Source: Hirudo medicinalis
Lineage: Eukaryota > Annelida > Clitellata > Hirudinida > Hirudinidae
Assembly (NCBI GenBank): GCA_011800805.1
Contig: MPNW01000465.1
Coordinates: forward strand, 46,104 to 110,103
DNA: 64,000 nucleotides
Reading direction: 5' to 3'
The position numbers and the translations under genes were made by a program. The stretch's first letter is position 1. Each line of letters begins with the position of its first letter. Under the pieces are notes generated by a model, which was not told where the DNA came from, ran no database searches, and worked only from the letters and a program-made list of their open reading frames with translations. Of this stretch, positions 34,052-49,300 are shown in pieces.

Positions 34052-37000
34052 TAAATAATAATAATTAATTATAATAATTATTATTGTAATTATGACATGA
34101 TTGGCTGTGAAGATAACACTAACCAAGAGCGCCTCATTTTCTCGCATCATCCACGCAGGCATTCAGCAACATGACCATGTCAATGAAGAGGTCCCTGTGT
34201 AGGGTAATGGTCTTTGCCCTGGTCGAAAGGGCAGGGACAGTGGTGCTGAAAGATGGGGAAAAGTTGGACTCGTGGTCGGTCATCCTCAACGGACACGTCG
34301 AAGTGGCCAAACCCGATGGAACCATCCAACACCTGCACATGGGAGACAGGTACTGAGGATGCCAATTTTAGCCCTTGGGTTGTTTTTTTTATTGTTGATA
34401 TTATTATTGTTTACGTGTTTCAGGTAGAAGCTGGTAAATGCCATGAAATTGTTTTTGCGTTATTCTGGGATTTTATTTGTGGCTGTAAATTGTTTTTATG
34501 CTGAGAAACGGATTTTGTGTTTGTCAATGTGCTGCCCTTGCATTGTTATTGTTGTTGTTGTTGTCTTTATTATTGTTATTGTTATTATAATTATTGTTAT
34601 TACAATTGTTGTTATTATAATTATTGTTATTATAATTATAGTTATTGCTATCGTAATTTAGAATTATCTACATGAAATAAATTAAATATTATATTTAATT
34701 TTATTAATGTTGTTGATGTTTGATGATGATGATGATGGTGATGATGATGGTGGTGGTAGTGGCGATGATGATGACGATGATGGTGGTGGTAGTGGCGATG
34801 ATGATGATGATGCTTTTAAAATCAGATTATTGAATCTTTGAACCACCCTTGCAGATTGATATTCAAATGTTTCCTGTTGATTTTCAAAACATTCATTTTT
34901 ATCAGAACCCATTGGTACATTAATATAATGTATTAATGTATAAATGTACTATTAATACATTATTAATACATTAATAGTTTAATGTATTAATGTACTATTA
35001 ATACATTATTAATACATTAATAGTATTATAGTATAATGTATTAATACATTAATACTATTAATATATTAATGTTATGACATTTGTCTTACCCTCAGCCTCA
35101 TTGAATGAAGGCATTCAATGTCTTGTGATTGTGCTAGGTGTGATAATGTCGATGATGATGATGATGACGATGATGACGATAACGATGATGATGATGATGA
35201 TGACGATGATGTTCAATAATAACTCTTACGATTGGGAGATTTATTTCAACAAAACAACTTAAAACATGCCTTTTATCATTAAGACTCAATCCAATTAGTT
35301 AATACAATAATATTATTAATATTTTTATTGCTTTGGCATTAATTAATTGATGCAATAATAATGTTGTAAATAAATTAATTACGGCAGTGATATCAAATAT
35401 TTTAAAATAATTACAATCGCACTGTGTGACTTGTTAGCTTCGGCGTGTCAATCACTCGTGACACGATGCTACAGGAGGGCGTCATGACAACCAAGTCGGA
35501 TGACTGTCAGTTCGTGTGCATTCCACAGGAAGATTTCTATGACATTCTACATAGGGTAGGTACTGATGATGATAATGACGACGATGGTGATGATGGTGGT
35601 GGTGGTGGTGATGATACTTATTATGCCAATAATTATTGTGATAACCGGCATCATTATTATTATTATTATTGTATTTTTTATTTATTTATTTTTTTTTTAT
35701 ATTTTATCCCCTTCATGACATGGCGCTGGTTAATGCAGCGAGTAAAGATTTACAACCGCATAGATGTTCGTTAATTAATTGATGGATCTGAAAGTCATTA
35801 AGCCGAGCGTCCTTGATGTTTATGCTCGTGAAGACACCGACGATGTTCAGTGATGATAATGATTCCGACAGCGAGGATGTCGATGACGTTGGTGATGTTG
35901 ATGATGATGTTGATGACGATGATGATGATGATGACGATGATGATGACAACGATTACGGTCCATGCTTGCTAATGGTGATTTACGGCGATGTTAAAATCTT
36001 AATGGAAGCATCACTTTTTTTTATTTGTTCCGATATTTCCAACTTGGAGATGGAAATGCAGCCATCAGTGGTGATGCAGAGTGTTTATTAATGTCTATTA
36101 ATGGACGTCCCATGAATATTTAGCGGTGTGTTTGTAGATGTTGTAAATTTCTGTTTTAAAGAGCATTTACTACTCCTACTACTACCACTACCACTACCGC
36201 TACCACTACCACTACTACTACTAGCAGCAGCTATTATTATTGTTGTTATTACTGTTGTTATTGTTATTATTAATGTTACTATTATTATTGTTGTTGTTGT
36301 TATTTAACATTTAACTTTTATTTTCCAACAAATATTCAATTAATATCTTTGGCAAACAATGTTTTTGACAATTATTCTCCAATGTTAAACCTTCTAATTA
36401 TGATATTTTAAATGTAAATATATCTTTTAATTATTCTTTGCTCAAATTATTTTCCTGCACTTTTTCAACATTTTACTACTGTAAAGTTGAACTGTGAATG
36501 TATTATCAGTGTTTATGATAACATTAAGCATCACTGAGATATGGATAACATGTTTAGGCTGATAGGTCACAAATATGTTCGAAAGTCAATTTATTCATTG
36601 CAGTTGAAAGTTGTTGTGGATGTTGTGGACGGAGTATAAGTTTACACGCTGACCATGATGATGACGATGACGACGACGACGACGATGATGATGATGACGA
36701 CGATGATGGTGATTTCATTAATCTCCGCATCATAAATAGTTAATAAAGCCTTAAAGGTTGTCTCAAACGTAAGACTGGGACTTAATAACAAACTTTAAGC
36801 ATTCAATGCTGTGGAATATTTTAGCATCACTCATTTAAGTTTTTTTTGTTCAAATTAGGAGGCTTTTATGTTTTTTTATGCGCGTTGTGATATTAATATG
36901 TAACATCGATGTGTATTAACATTCAGAATGAATATCGACAGAATTAAAAGTAAATTTAACTCAAAGCGAACGAATAGCATTCATTCGTTCAATGAATGAA

Positions 37001-39437
37001 TAAATGAAGGAATGAACGAATGAACATCTCGCGTGATTTCACAGGAGAAGGAGAACATAATAAAAATCGAGGACGCATCAGGAGAGGTTGTCATGGTGAT
37101 GGAGAAGAGAGAGTCTGAGGAGAGGGGAAGCTTCGTGCAGGGCAAGGTCGTCCTCAGGGTGAGCAGTACTCAACTTTTTGTGCAGATATTTGACAAGGTC
37201 ACCGTAGATTTATAAATGAATGATTAATTGATTACATCATCTCATCGTAATCATTACAATGTTATCAAAACGTGCCATATCATTGAACCGCTCATCGTCT
37301 TCATCACCGATAGAGGTGGTTTGATCACCTGAACATCTTGTTCAATTTTGAATCACGAACAAGATCTAAATTAATTACAATTCTCCTCGATAGGCGTCGA
37401 TGAAACTGCTAAAATAAAAGTAGAACAGCATTAAAAAAAACTCAAATATGTTGATTCAAACGACAGCCAATGATATTCTATTAAAAATGTTTGTATTTCC
37501 TATTTTGAGCAGAAACAAACAACAACAACAACAAACAACAACAACAACAACAAAACAGCAACAAAAACCTGTTCGAACACAATAGGAGAAATCAAAAATG
37601 AAATTATGCTGCCCAAGGCAAACCCAAAGGGATTCACGTATCGGATTTATGCAAATTGCCATTTAACAACAGATGGATTGAAGGAAATTGTGTTTGGTCT
37701 TCGTTAGTAAATATTTTAACTTAACCTAGGAATTTGTTTGATGCTAACTTTACTTTTTAAATAATTTCCAGAAGCACTTAATAATAAAAATTAATAATTT
37801 CTAGGATATTTATTGTCAATAATAATAATAATAATAATAATAAATAATACTCACCATAAACTTCCATTCTCAATAAGTACCAAATTATGCATGACGCGAC
37901 GATCGTTCACAAGAATAATTATGATAAATTATGCATGGAGTAATAAATATTCATAAGAATGGCTAATAACTGGAAGCTTATAAAGTGGTTTGTTCGAGAG
38001 TCGGAAATTGAGCTCGAAAAGGAGCATTCTAAGGTGGCCAATTTAGTCGTCGACCAGAGTCCCTTCCCGCCTAAACGTGGCAGACGTCTCCAGTCACGTC
38101 CAACGAGAAAATCAGACGTTTCCACTCGATTCTTTCGCAAGGATTTTTTTCCCCTCGAATATCTGACAAATGAACGCTTAAATCAACATCGATCCGAATG
38201 ACCATCTTTTTGGGATAAGTTTGGTTTTTGGTGCTGAGTATATGGAGGTCATTGTTGTCGTTGGTGGTGGTGTTGTTGTTATTATTATTATTATTACTAT
38301 TATTATATTGTTTTTATTATTGTATTATTATTACCATTATCAGCTTTTCATTTTAAATTGTCATTTTATTTCTAATTCAGCACTTTTTTCTTTTCGAGAC
38401 GAAAAAATCGGACTCCGCTATGGTACGTCTGATTGAATTTGAGTCTCATGTATATTTCAAGTGAACCCAATCAGCTGCAACACTTCTGTAATCTTTCTCA
38501 TCTCAAAATAACTTTCAGACTTTTAGAAGAATGAATTGTCCACTGCTCATGATTTCTTCAACTGTGTGAACCTCTCAGAAGCATTTTAAAATGTTATTAT
38601 TATCATCATCATTATTATTATTATTATTACTAATACTACTAATTACCAATGCTGTACCTGCTACAAGTTATCAATCTCATGCACTCAGGTGTTACTCCAC
38701 TTGTACACCTGTAGCGTTCCTGCTGATTGAGTAGGTGACTGAGTCGTATGATTGGATGGATGTTTGTTAATAATTAGCCTGAGTTGTTTGTGATCAGCCG
38801 ATGATTTGTGCTGTCAGAATATTTTGTTTTCCATGTCTACTTTTCTCCTGTCCATTTGTAAATCCGGTGGAGAGCGGTCGATGATAATGATGGCGACGAT
38901 GATGATGATGGCGGCGCCAATCGATGTGATGGATCAATGATGATGATGATGGCTACATTGGGAGTTATTATTAATAATTACGTACAATGCCAAATGACTC
39001 TCATCCACAAAAGGGAGTCAAACATTACTGAACATCATCTGTAAAAATTTACCAGCCATGCACTCGTGTTTTCGACTTAAAAGACACATCATGCATGATG
39101 TTGGGTGGCCTTAACCCCTGGGGTTCCTGAGGTGACCTGTCCAAGTTTAAAGGTCAAAGGTTGTTTCATGAAACTAAATCATTCTAACGTGCAGCGATGT
39201 CCAACACATTCATCAATGGGTTAGAAATGTCTTTCTTCTTTTTTTTTTCTCTGAAATTAATTTTCTTTTCCTTCAGTCACTCCGTGAGTTGATGATTTCA
39301 ATTGTTTTAGTTCATCCTCATCCCTGCCTTTTCTCTGGGAACGAGAAATTGGTTGGTTGGTGACAGATGCAAGTGGTGATGTGATAACACTGGTAATGGT
39401 TTTTATGACTAGGTCAACGATGCTGATGGAGGTGAGC

Positions 39438-39471
<34 letters not shown>

Positions 39472-41437
39472 GGATGATGATGATGATGAAGGTGGTGAAG
39501 ATGATGATGATCCTTCGGCACTCTTTTATCTCAATGGCGTAGGAAGTTTATTTTTATTCTAATCCGGTGCACGAAGTGCATACCTAGGGAACGTGCCATG
39601 GATACCCCGATGGGTGTATGAATATTAATAAGGACATAAATATTATGTTAATAATACGTTTAGAAATATATCAATATATATATATATATATATATCTAGG
39701 AATATTTGTAAGGGCATTTACGATCTCGGATCAGTTTAAGTACAATTTTCAGATAACACGCAGTCTCCCTAATTACTTGTAATTCATTTTAATAGAATGT
39801 TTTAATATTTTCAAATTTATATTTCGAGAATTGTTGTAAGTTCTTCATAATTTTTCTATTTATCTCCAAAGAGTTGTTGATGACTGTGAATTGAATAAAA
39901 GATGGCGACTCTGATGCAGACCATCATTATAGTGGCTAGTGTATATGGTGCATATATCACCATGGCTAGTCTGGGGATGATGGTAGTCGTAGATTAGCGA
40001 CGATGATGATGTCATGATGGGGGTGATGGCGTTGGAAATACCATGGGAAGTGGTTAAGAGGGGGAAGAGATGAGCATGATTTAGTGCTTTCACATGACCG
40101 GAGGACTTCCCCACTTTTACTTTCGATTCTCTACTTTATTCATCCCCATGGCCTCATTTCTCTGAAGGAATGTTGAAGAAGAAGAAAAGATGATGATTAT
40201 GATGACCTTCGACGATGACGATGATGATGATGATAGCAGCGGTAAAGCTGATAGAGTCTGTGGCTCAGGCTCGCCTTATTATAAATTGTGTCATGATCAT
40301 GATCATCATCGCTATTGTCGTCATCATGGTGAGGATTGTTTCAAAATGAAATTTCAAAATTAAGAAATTATGATAATTGTGATGACAACGAAATTATGAC
40401 AACTTATTATTAAGTTGGACGACATCAATCAATAATAGAGTCTAAATAATATTTGCAATCCTATTTCTAGATTTGAATCATCTCTTATAATCTTTGCTCG
40501 CGATGTAATTTCAAATGTCATCAATAGGTTTCACTCACTCACTCATTCATTAATTTAGCCTCACTCAAACAGCGTGGAGGCACGTGTCATGATAATGATT
40601 GTTCGCTGATTATTCTGTGTTCATTGAGGCATATTATCTACATGCTTTTCATGCCTGGGTTTCTGCTGAGCTACAATTTCGTAACATCTCAACAACAACC
40701 ACAACAACAACAACAACACTAAGGGTATTTTATTGTTAACCATGGACCTTGCAAGTTATTATTGTTGTTGTTGTTTTGGTGTGGTTGTTACATTTAATGA
40801 GAGACTCAAGGAGGTTTAAAAATAAGAAGTGCTAACTCAAGAGTTTGTAGGCAGCAGTTCCTTAACACGATGGATGGAGGCTTTCCATTTCAATGTCGAA
40901 CTACAAATCCACTAATGCAGGTGTCCCAATACCAACCAATTCCACTCTCGAGAGTGAAATCATTCAATCGTCCTTTCGAATATTCATTCATTCATTCACT
41001 ATTCATTCATTCACTCAATCATTCATTATCCATTCGTTCACTCATTATTTCACCCAATAATTAATTAATCCATCCATTTGGTCATTAATTTATTAATTCA
41101 TTAATTCATGCACTCGTTCATTCATTGCTTCAATCGCTCGCTCGTCATTCCTTCCTCCTTGGCATCTGGCCTTGTTTCGATTCGAAACGAAAATTACACT
41201 TTCACTTTCGCTAGATGGTTGTCGTGACAACCGGAAGCAGGTGCAGAACACTGTGTGTGGTCACTTGATGGTCAGCAGACTCAAATTTGAGCCAATTATT
41301 TTCCTCCGCCATGTCTCATAACAAGATCATGAGCTCCTGGGAATTCAAAAGATAATTGAGTCTATTTGCAATTTAAAATATTAAACTTATTTCAGCAACA
41401 CCAACAACAGCTGTTATACAACAACAACCTCAAAATC

Positions 41438-41509
<72 letters not shown>

Positions 41510-44500
41510 TTAATAATAATAATAACAATATTAACAATAATAATATTAATATTAATAACGTCGCCACCAAAAGATATACTTCATAAATAAAAATGCGAGC
41601 AAATGTGACGACGATGATTATGATGATGATACGATGACGTTGATGAACATGTCTCAAGCGTCTTCGGTTTCCATGGAGACCTGAGAAGGTTCATTCGAAA
41701 GTTGCCAACCTTTAACCCGTGACCTATTAGGGTCGTGAGAGTTGAAAGCAATCACCGAACCGAAGAAATAAAGTAATATTCTTTTAAACCTATTTTACAT
41801 TCTTTCATGACAGATTTGTAGCATCGATAATGATAGATTCATTACCTTTATTATTTATTTTTTATTATTTTTTATTTATTTATTATTATTTTATTCTTTG
41901 TTATTACCTTTATTACATTTTTTCGTGAGTCTCTGTTGGCGTGTGCGACAGACATTGAGAGATATTTGTAATTCAGAGCCTCATTTTATTTGTTATTTTC
42001 ATATTTTTTCTCCTTCCTTAAAACCCGGACATTCCTGCAGTTTAAATTATTTAAACCTAATTAAGACGTCCATGTCCACATATTCTAATAAATTAATTTT
42101 AATTCTAATTAATTTTATCTGCGACACAAAATGCAAGTGACATGTTTTTATCTGGAGGTGGATTTGAATAATGTATAATTTATTACTAATATTATGTGTA
42201 ATTATGAATTGTGTATAATTAGAATTGAATGTATCTATAATAAAGTGGCGTACGTTTGATTGATTGGTTTTTATATTTTTGGTTTCACTTTGAAGTTCTC
42301 CTGTGGCATTCCTGGAATTTCATGTTCGCCTTGAATAATTCATTCATTTTGTTATTCAATCTTTCATTCCCCTTTAAGTGAAGATCCCCTTCTTCTTGAA
42401 ATAATTTCATTTATTTATTTGCTTAAAATCCGTTGCATAATTAAGGTGATATAGAAACTAAAATAATTTCTTTGCGATGTTTTTATAGTTTATGGAAAGC
42501 TCAGCCACCCGTGTAGTGTCATTTACACCGGAGTGATTCATGAGGCTGTGGTTGTAAGTATGCGCACGAATGGACCGAGATAAGTGAAGCACAACCCTGT
42601 GGCTTGAAAACCTTTCGACCTCGGATTGCTTTCTGAATTTACCAACGTATTATTCTCCATGGAATCCTCGCTTTGTCATCAATTGATAGGATTGGGTCAA
42701 AGATTGCTTCATTGTTCAATGTTTTCATCTTTACCGTGGTTTGTATGATTTCATCTTCTTGGTGATGATGATAAAAAAGTTCATTCTGACATTAATTTAA
42801 TTCCACCTGAGTAAACAGAACGACTCGACTGTTGTTCAGATGATTGCATAAAATGATTGAACGAAAAAAAGTATCGCTTCATGAGCAGTTCATAAACCCT
42901 ACTTCTCAACATCTTAACACGAGAGGGGCACTTGGTCGGCCAGGAATTAAGTGGAGTAGCATCACTGCACGACTGGAAAAGCCATCAATAAGGTTGGGGA
43001 AATGGATTGCCGATGTGGAAATTACCTGCAATAAGGATGAAGTCTCCCAGGATTCCCTTGCAACATCACGCAATTTCCACACATCCGCTCTTCAGGGGAG
43101 ACTTTAAACTCTTGGAAAAGTTCTTTCAAAAATTCTTTTTTTTTGTGAATCTATATTCGACAGATATGTATTTTTACTTTTATCCGTTTTATGCTTTTAA
43201 GGAGATAATTCTTTAAAAAATCAGCTAAAACCTTTGAATTGTAAAATTCTTGCTTAAAAACTCCTTAAAAACAAAAACCTTCTTCTCTCAATTTTTGTCT
43301 CCAACCACTGAAAGGACGTTATCGAGGGGCATCCATGCAGGACACGAGATGCAGGTGCCCTCTCCAGGAAGTTAATCAAAGACATGAAAGTAAAGTCTCC
43401 CAAGATATTTTATGGACTCCCATTTGTTGTGCCATTTATTTTAAGCACAAAATTTATTGAATGTTTATTCAATGCATTGAATTGCTTCAACAAACATGGA
43501 GAGAATTAATTGTTTGTTGTTTGTTTGGATGAATTGAAACTCTTTGTGACTCTGGAAGTCAATTGATTGTCACAAGTCACAAGAGCTCAGGTGAAAGTCA
43601 TTCGTGAATATCCTCTCTCGATGCTGGACTCAATTTGTTATGGAATTGAAGTACATTGAATTTTGCTTTATAAAAATTATTAATTTCTTAAAATTATTTC
43701 CAGGTGATGTTATTGCATGTACATCACGTCATCATTGACCTCAATCAACTCAGTTCTACTTCTCCATTATTGTTCGTTGTCATCATCATCATCATCACCC
43801 TCGTTACCATTTATTGTATTCATCTTCCATGATTATCGCGTGTTAATCATTAATTAACTTTTTATTATCCACACTTAATTTCAGGGCACACCAGACATGT
43901 TGATGAAGCAGTTGATGGAGGATAACGTCATGGATGAGACTTACATCTCAGATTTTCTTCTCACTTACAGAACCTTCATGAAGTCCCCTGTCGAACTTGC
44001 TGACTACCTGTTTGCCTGTTTGAAGGGCACCAATATCGACAAGGTATTTGTTGATTGATTGTGTTTCATCAAAACACCTGGATGATGTAATGAGTAATGT
44101 TAATCTCTGATGACATTACTCTGTCATCGGCTCCTTATTTTCCTTGTTAATTCTCAACGCGCAATTCTTAACTTCTGTTTTAACATGTCAGTGTAGTTTT
44201 ATTTTTTTTTGTTTTTTTTTTTGAACCTTGGAATCCGATTAAAGAGGACCAATTTCCAGCGAATGTGAATGTGAATGTGCACAAGCAGGCCAAATATGCG
44301 CCCACATGTGTTCTGAAAATTGCAATTATCCACGGACTTCAATTTAAATGTCAGATCCACAAAATATCTTCATCGCCACTAGAATTCTACGATGAGGTAT
44401 TTAATATAAATCACAGTTCACCATAAGACTTCAGTCAGGTACTCTTTATAATTAAAGTATTTATAAGCAGAAGTGGTATTTCAACAATACACTGACTGGT

Positions 44501-46294
44501 TATTTTAAGCTCTGAGCGTCAGAGCTACTGTTTCACATTCAAACAGTTTCGCGTGACTAACTCTCCAACGGTGGAGGTCATAAAATGGTTTATAGGCAGT
44601 TCCAAGAATGTGTTGCGCTGTTTAAGATAAGCGCTAATAAAAACTTATAGATGCCCTGAGCAGGAAGACTACATTGTGCTAGAAGTTTTGATGATGATTA
44701 TGACGACGATTGTGATGATGATGATGATGATAAAGACTATGACGATGACGATGGCGATGATGATCATGATGGCGGCGATGATGATAATGATGTCGAATGG
44801 TGAGATTGCGGGTCTGTTTAGATCGGAATCGGACGTGGAGTGAGGCAAATAAATTTGAATATTGCATCGACTCAACCAGAATGTGATTCACTTACGCGTG
44901 TTTCGGGAGATTTTAGGTTATTACGATTTTTATGTAACTTTAAATCCAATTAATTATTATTTTGATTATTATTATTATTGTTATTATTATTATTAGTAGT
45001 AGTAGTAGTAGTAGCGGTAGTAGCATTTCATCTTTTGCTTATTATTACCAAACGAATGCGATTAGCGACAGCCATCGTCAAATGATGATATTGTCAAATT
45101 TTAATTATCGCCCGAGTTTCCACGCAATTGTTGCAAAGTTGCCTTGGAGGTTGTTTGAATTAAAGTGACTTTAGACACGACAGTTGGTGCCTGACCTGAG
45201 AAATTATGAAGTTGTTTACTGTTACTTGTTACTTGCAGAGTGAATTCCACCTATTTAAGATTGTCGACGATGACGACAGAAACAAAAAAAGTCGCTTAAG
45301 AATAGTTGTTGCCAAGTCTGTTCTTGATCGGAGAGGATGATGAAGTGCTATCCTTATTCGAACGCTTGGAGCGAAAATTCAATTTGCCTTAAATTACTGG
45401 TTCATCTCTCAGCTCTTAATAACGACTATTAAATTGATTTAAGTTGAATAAATATCAACTTATTTATTAGGATCATGAAATCTCGGATGGTACTGCAGCG
45501 ATAGTTTAACAGATGAAATTGGAAATATTTTAATTAATTCATAAAATTAATAATTTTAGTTTAATCAGTTGTTAATATTAATAATTAATTAAATATTAGA
45601 TTAATCGGAAATGTAACTTCACAACCATTCACAACAGACCGAGCAGGTTCAACCTGTAAAAATATATTTTCATTTTCCTTATCAGTGACAGCAGGATTGA
45701 ATTGGAGCCTGCAATCAATGCTTAAGCATTTCATGATACATCATATTTGTTCACATTTGTTCTCAATTGAGGACAAGAAATCAGGCCGATAAAGCAGGTT
45801 TCAGAACACATTTGTTTTGGAAACATTGGAGCAATTCAAGTTCACCGAACTTTTCCATGCTTGGAAGATTTCAATAATGTTTTAACGGACAGGCCTTAAA
45901 TCCAAGAACACTTAACAAGGCTCACGATTAGTTTGGCCTTTGTCCAACTTGTCAAAATTATTTTTCAACAGAGACAGAAGCGAACTATAGTTTATTTTGC
46001 CTGGCTATCTTCTGATTATGTTTTTAAGATTTGCTTCGAAAGAATTTATAAGCCGGAGAAGAATCGATGAATCCCTGTTTCGCTTCCTGTTTAAAATATA
46101 TTTAAAATATATAATATATCGTAAACTAATTATCAAATTGCGAAGTAATTTCCAAAATAATTTACTTGTGGTTGTTGTGTCGATGTTATGAACTCATGAA
46201 ATGTTTATTGCAATTATTTCTGTTTAACTTTGTTTATCTTGTATCAATCAAACAATAAATTGAACATTAACTGTTATTATTATTATTATTATTA

Positions 46295-46326
<32 letters not shown>

Positions 46327-49300
46327 TAATAACAGGTATTTTTTAGTTTTTAATGTGTTTATGAGGATATAAATTCTGAATATAAATTAGCATTTAAAAT
46401 ATTTTCCTTATAATTTTCATATTCATGAAGTCCGAAAGTGATACAAAAAGCATGTTGTTTGTTGCGTTAAATTGATCCTGATCGTATTTTGCACTTCAAA
46501 TGGAATTTTTACATGATAAGTTTATGATGCTATTTATTCAATTCAATAAAAGAATAATAACAATAATAATAATGATAATAATATTATATTCGATATTAAA
46601 TATTTGAAATGTACAAGTTTTTAAATATTTGTATTATTTATATATTGTAAAATATTCTTCTGAGTTACAAATAAATAAGAATATAATATAATTATAATAA
46701 TTACTTTTGAAGGCAGTGCAGGTCATGCACGCCTGGGTTCTCAACCACTTTGTGGACTTCGAAACGAACACAGAACTCTTTGGCAAACTCGAGAAATTCT
46801 TTGACGTCCTCAAAGAAAAGGTGGGAATCTTTTTTTCTTGGTGATTTCGGAAATTGTTCTCCAATTTGATTTCTGAATATTTTTGTTTATAACGGAGCAT
46901 AAAAGTGAAAAAGAAACCGACGAAAGGCTCAAAGGCATCCTTAAGAGATCCCTTTTAAATTAGTTTAAGATTTGAAAACCTTTTCAGGCAATTCTCACTG
47001 ACAGTTCAACAGAATAACTTCTTCAGATTCTTCTTTAGAAGATGTCTTTTATATCATGAGCTCATCGTGGATCAAACCATTGATTTTCAAATGATAGTCG
47101 GGTGTAAGTAGTTCACAAGAAATATCAAGTAATGCATTGTAATGTCTTGAGCTTATTCTTTGGAGTTTCTCTCATCACATCATAACATTGGAATCGAGCG
47201 CCATTTTCAACCTAACATGTCGAGGTTCAATTTGTCACTGTCTGCCTCTCAGTGGATAAGTACCTTTAGTTTTAGTGAACATTGAAGTTGTCTGCACAAA
47301 AAAAGTAAAAAGAACCTTTAGCAAAAAACTATTTGAATGGTGGACCAAATGACTGAATAGAAATAAATCATGAATGACTTAATGTGCAGCAAAAAAACTT
47401 TTGTGTTGCTGATTCAACTGATTCATTGTTGCGAATGTAATTTAAAATGTACGTTGAAATGAAAAGTGAAGTACAAATACAGTTTGTCGGTCGTAATCAA
47501 CGTAAGGCACACCTTGGCAGACTTATGAATATTTGCTTACTAAGTCCAAGAACCGTCTGCTTACCAAAGGCGGTATATTTTTTTTAAAGCTTTTCATGAC
47601 CACTTCCGACTCCTTTATTTGGCATGCCTTCTCTTCTTTAAGAATTCAGGATGCATCAAAGGTGCTGCCCTTCGACAAACAAGTCTTCATTTCAACATTT
47701 CAATGTTCTTTTATGCCTTTTTGCTCCCTAAAAATCATCATCATCACCGCGGCAGCTCATTGAAGATGAATTGAATGAACACCGTCCACAATGACGTGCC
47801 ATTATTTGTTGATTGAATTTATTTTTGAAAATGTTGAATCTCATGTTTACCTTCATATTCATGTTACGTTCATATTTATGTTTATTGAACTTGCTGGATC
47901 AATCACTCTGCTGAGGTCATAGGTCGACCCCTGTGGTTATTGGACTTGCAAATGTTGAATCAATAAATTCTGAGATCATGAGGACATTTCTTGAATTTAT
48001 TACATCAATACGAAAATAACATGTTGTACATCTTGTAGAAATAATAAAATACAATTATATTACAAGATATGATAATATTTTTAAAATAATAAAATAAATA
48101 AGTATTAAGCAAAAGTAATAATAGTATCAATAATAATTACATAATAAAATAATAATATTAATATTAATTGCGCGTTTTGTTGGCAATTATAATTATTATT
48201 ATTAATTTCAATCCAACCATTTATTCGACTGCAAACCCTTTTGAAATAATCTAACGATTTCGTTGTCACTGATGTAGGCAACAAAACACACTATACCATG
48301 TTGCTATTTTTGTCGTTGTAACTTGCAGAACATGCAGCCACAAATAACCCTCCTGCAACAGACGTGCTCGGACAGAGCTCGGATGAGGCACGTGCTCTTC
48401 GTACTGAAGAATGACGAGGAACCACTCCAGTTCGTACTGGCTGGAGGACAGGAAAGGACCTCCAAGATCTTTGTCAGTCACGTCGATGAGAAGTCACCTG
48501 CTTCCAAGGCAGGGCTTAGGGTTGCCGACCAGGTAGGACCATGTGAACTGATTCTAAGAAGGAATGGATGGATGAGTGGTTAGACAGGTGGTTGGATGAG
48601 TGGTTAGACAGGTGGGTGGGTGAGTGGTTAGACAGGTGGATTGATGGATGGATGGATGGAGGCAGGGGCACCAAATTACTTAATAGCAATGCTCTGGTAG
48701 CGTCCATTGGGAGGTTGTGAACTCGACATCATTAAACGAGCATTGAGATCAAGAAGTCACCATCTTAGTCTGGAGTGTTTGCCTGTGTTTTTGTGCCCTT
48801 GTTTTTCTGGCAATTATGTTCTTTTAAGTTTTCTTGTTTTCTGTCATGAAATTGTTGTGCTTAATAAAATTTATCTGCTCATAAAAGCTCAACCTGTGAA
48901 ATGTTGTTGTAGTTGGTTCAGTTCTTGTCGTTGCTTTGTCGTTTGAAATGGGAAAATGTGTGGAGATGGTGTTGGCCAAATGGTGATTTAGAGCTTCTAA
49001 ACCTCCCCTAAAAGCAGAAATTATGTGACAGCCACAAATAAACAATTAAGTCTAATTAAAAATTTATTCTCAAACAATTGACTCAAAACACCTTGAGATT
49101 TCCCTCCTAATCTGATGTACGATCCATCAGATCGTAAAAGTGAAGCTGACAAATGAGTCATTCAAATCTGAAGTTAATTTAAGTTCTTTAAGCACGAACA
49201 TCAAGAATTGATCTGCTTGGAATGAGAATATCAAAAATATTTCAATCAATTGACCTTTCACATTAATTAGTGACCTCTGACATGTTGATCACGTGCAGAT

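Larger units (their letters stand above)
30283..34158. other. RAPGEF intron 2, repeat-rich, 3.9 kb
   Basis: It is dominated by GAT/ATC trinucleotide and CCAT/GGAT tetranucleotide arrays on both strands, plus AAT arrays and a single N at 31491. No supported gene was seen. Confidence 0.7.
37159..43884. other. RAPGEF intron 5, 6.7 kb
   Basis: The largest intron seen. It contains ATT, GAT, CATT and AAT arrays (for example 39438-39512 and 41436-41507). Frames such as 37959-38201 and 42844-43107 have no domain or splice support. Confidence 0.7.

Noticed and set aside
37959..38201. 80-codon plus-strand frame in RAPGEF intron 5
   Set aside because: No recognisable family, no acceptor or donor in phase with neighbouring exons.
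42844..43107. 87-codon frame
   Set aside because: No domain, no splice support, normal for chance in 64 kb.
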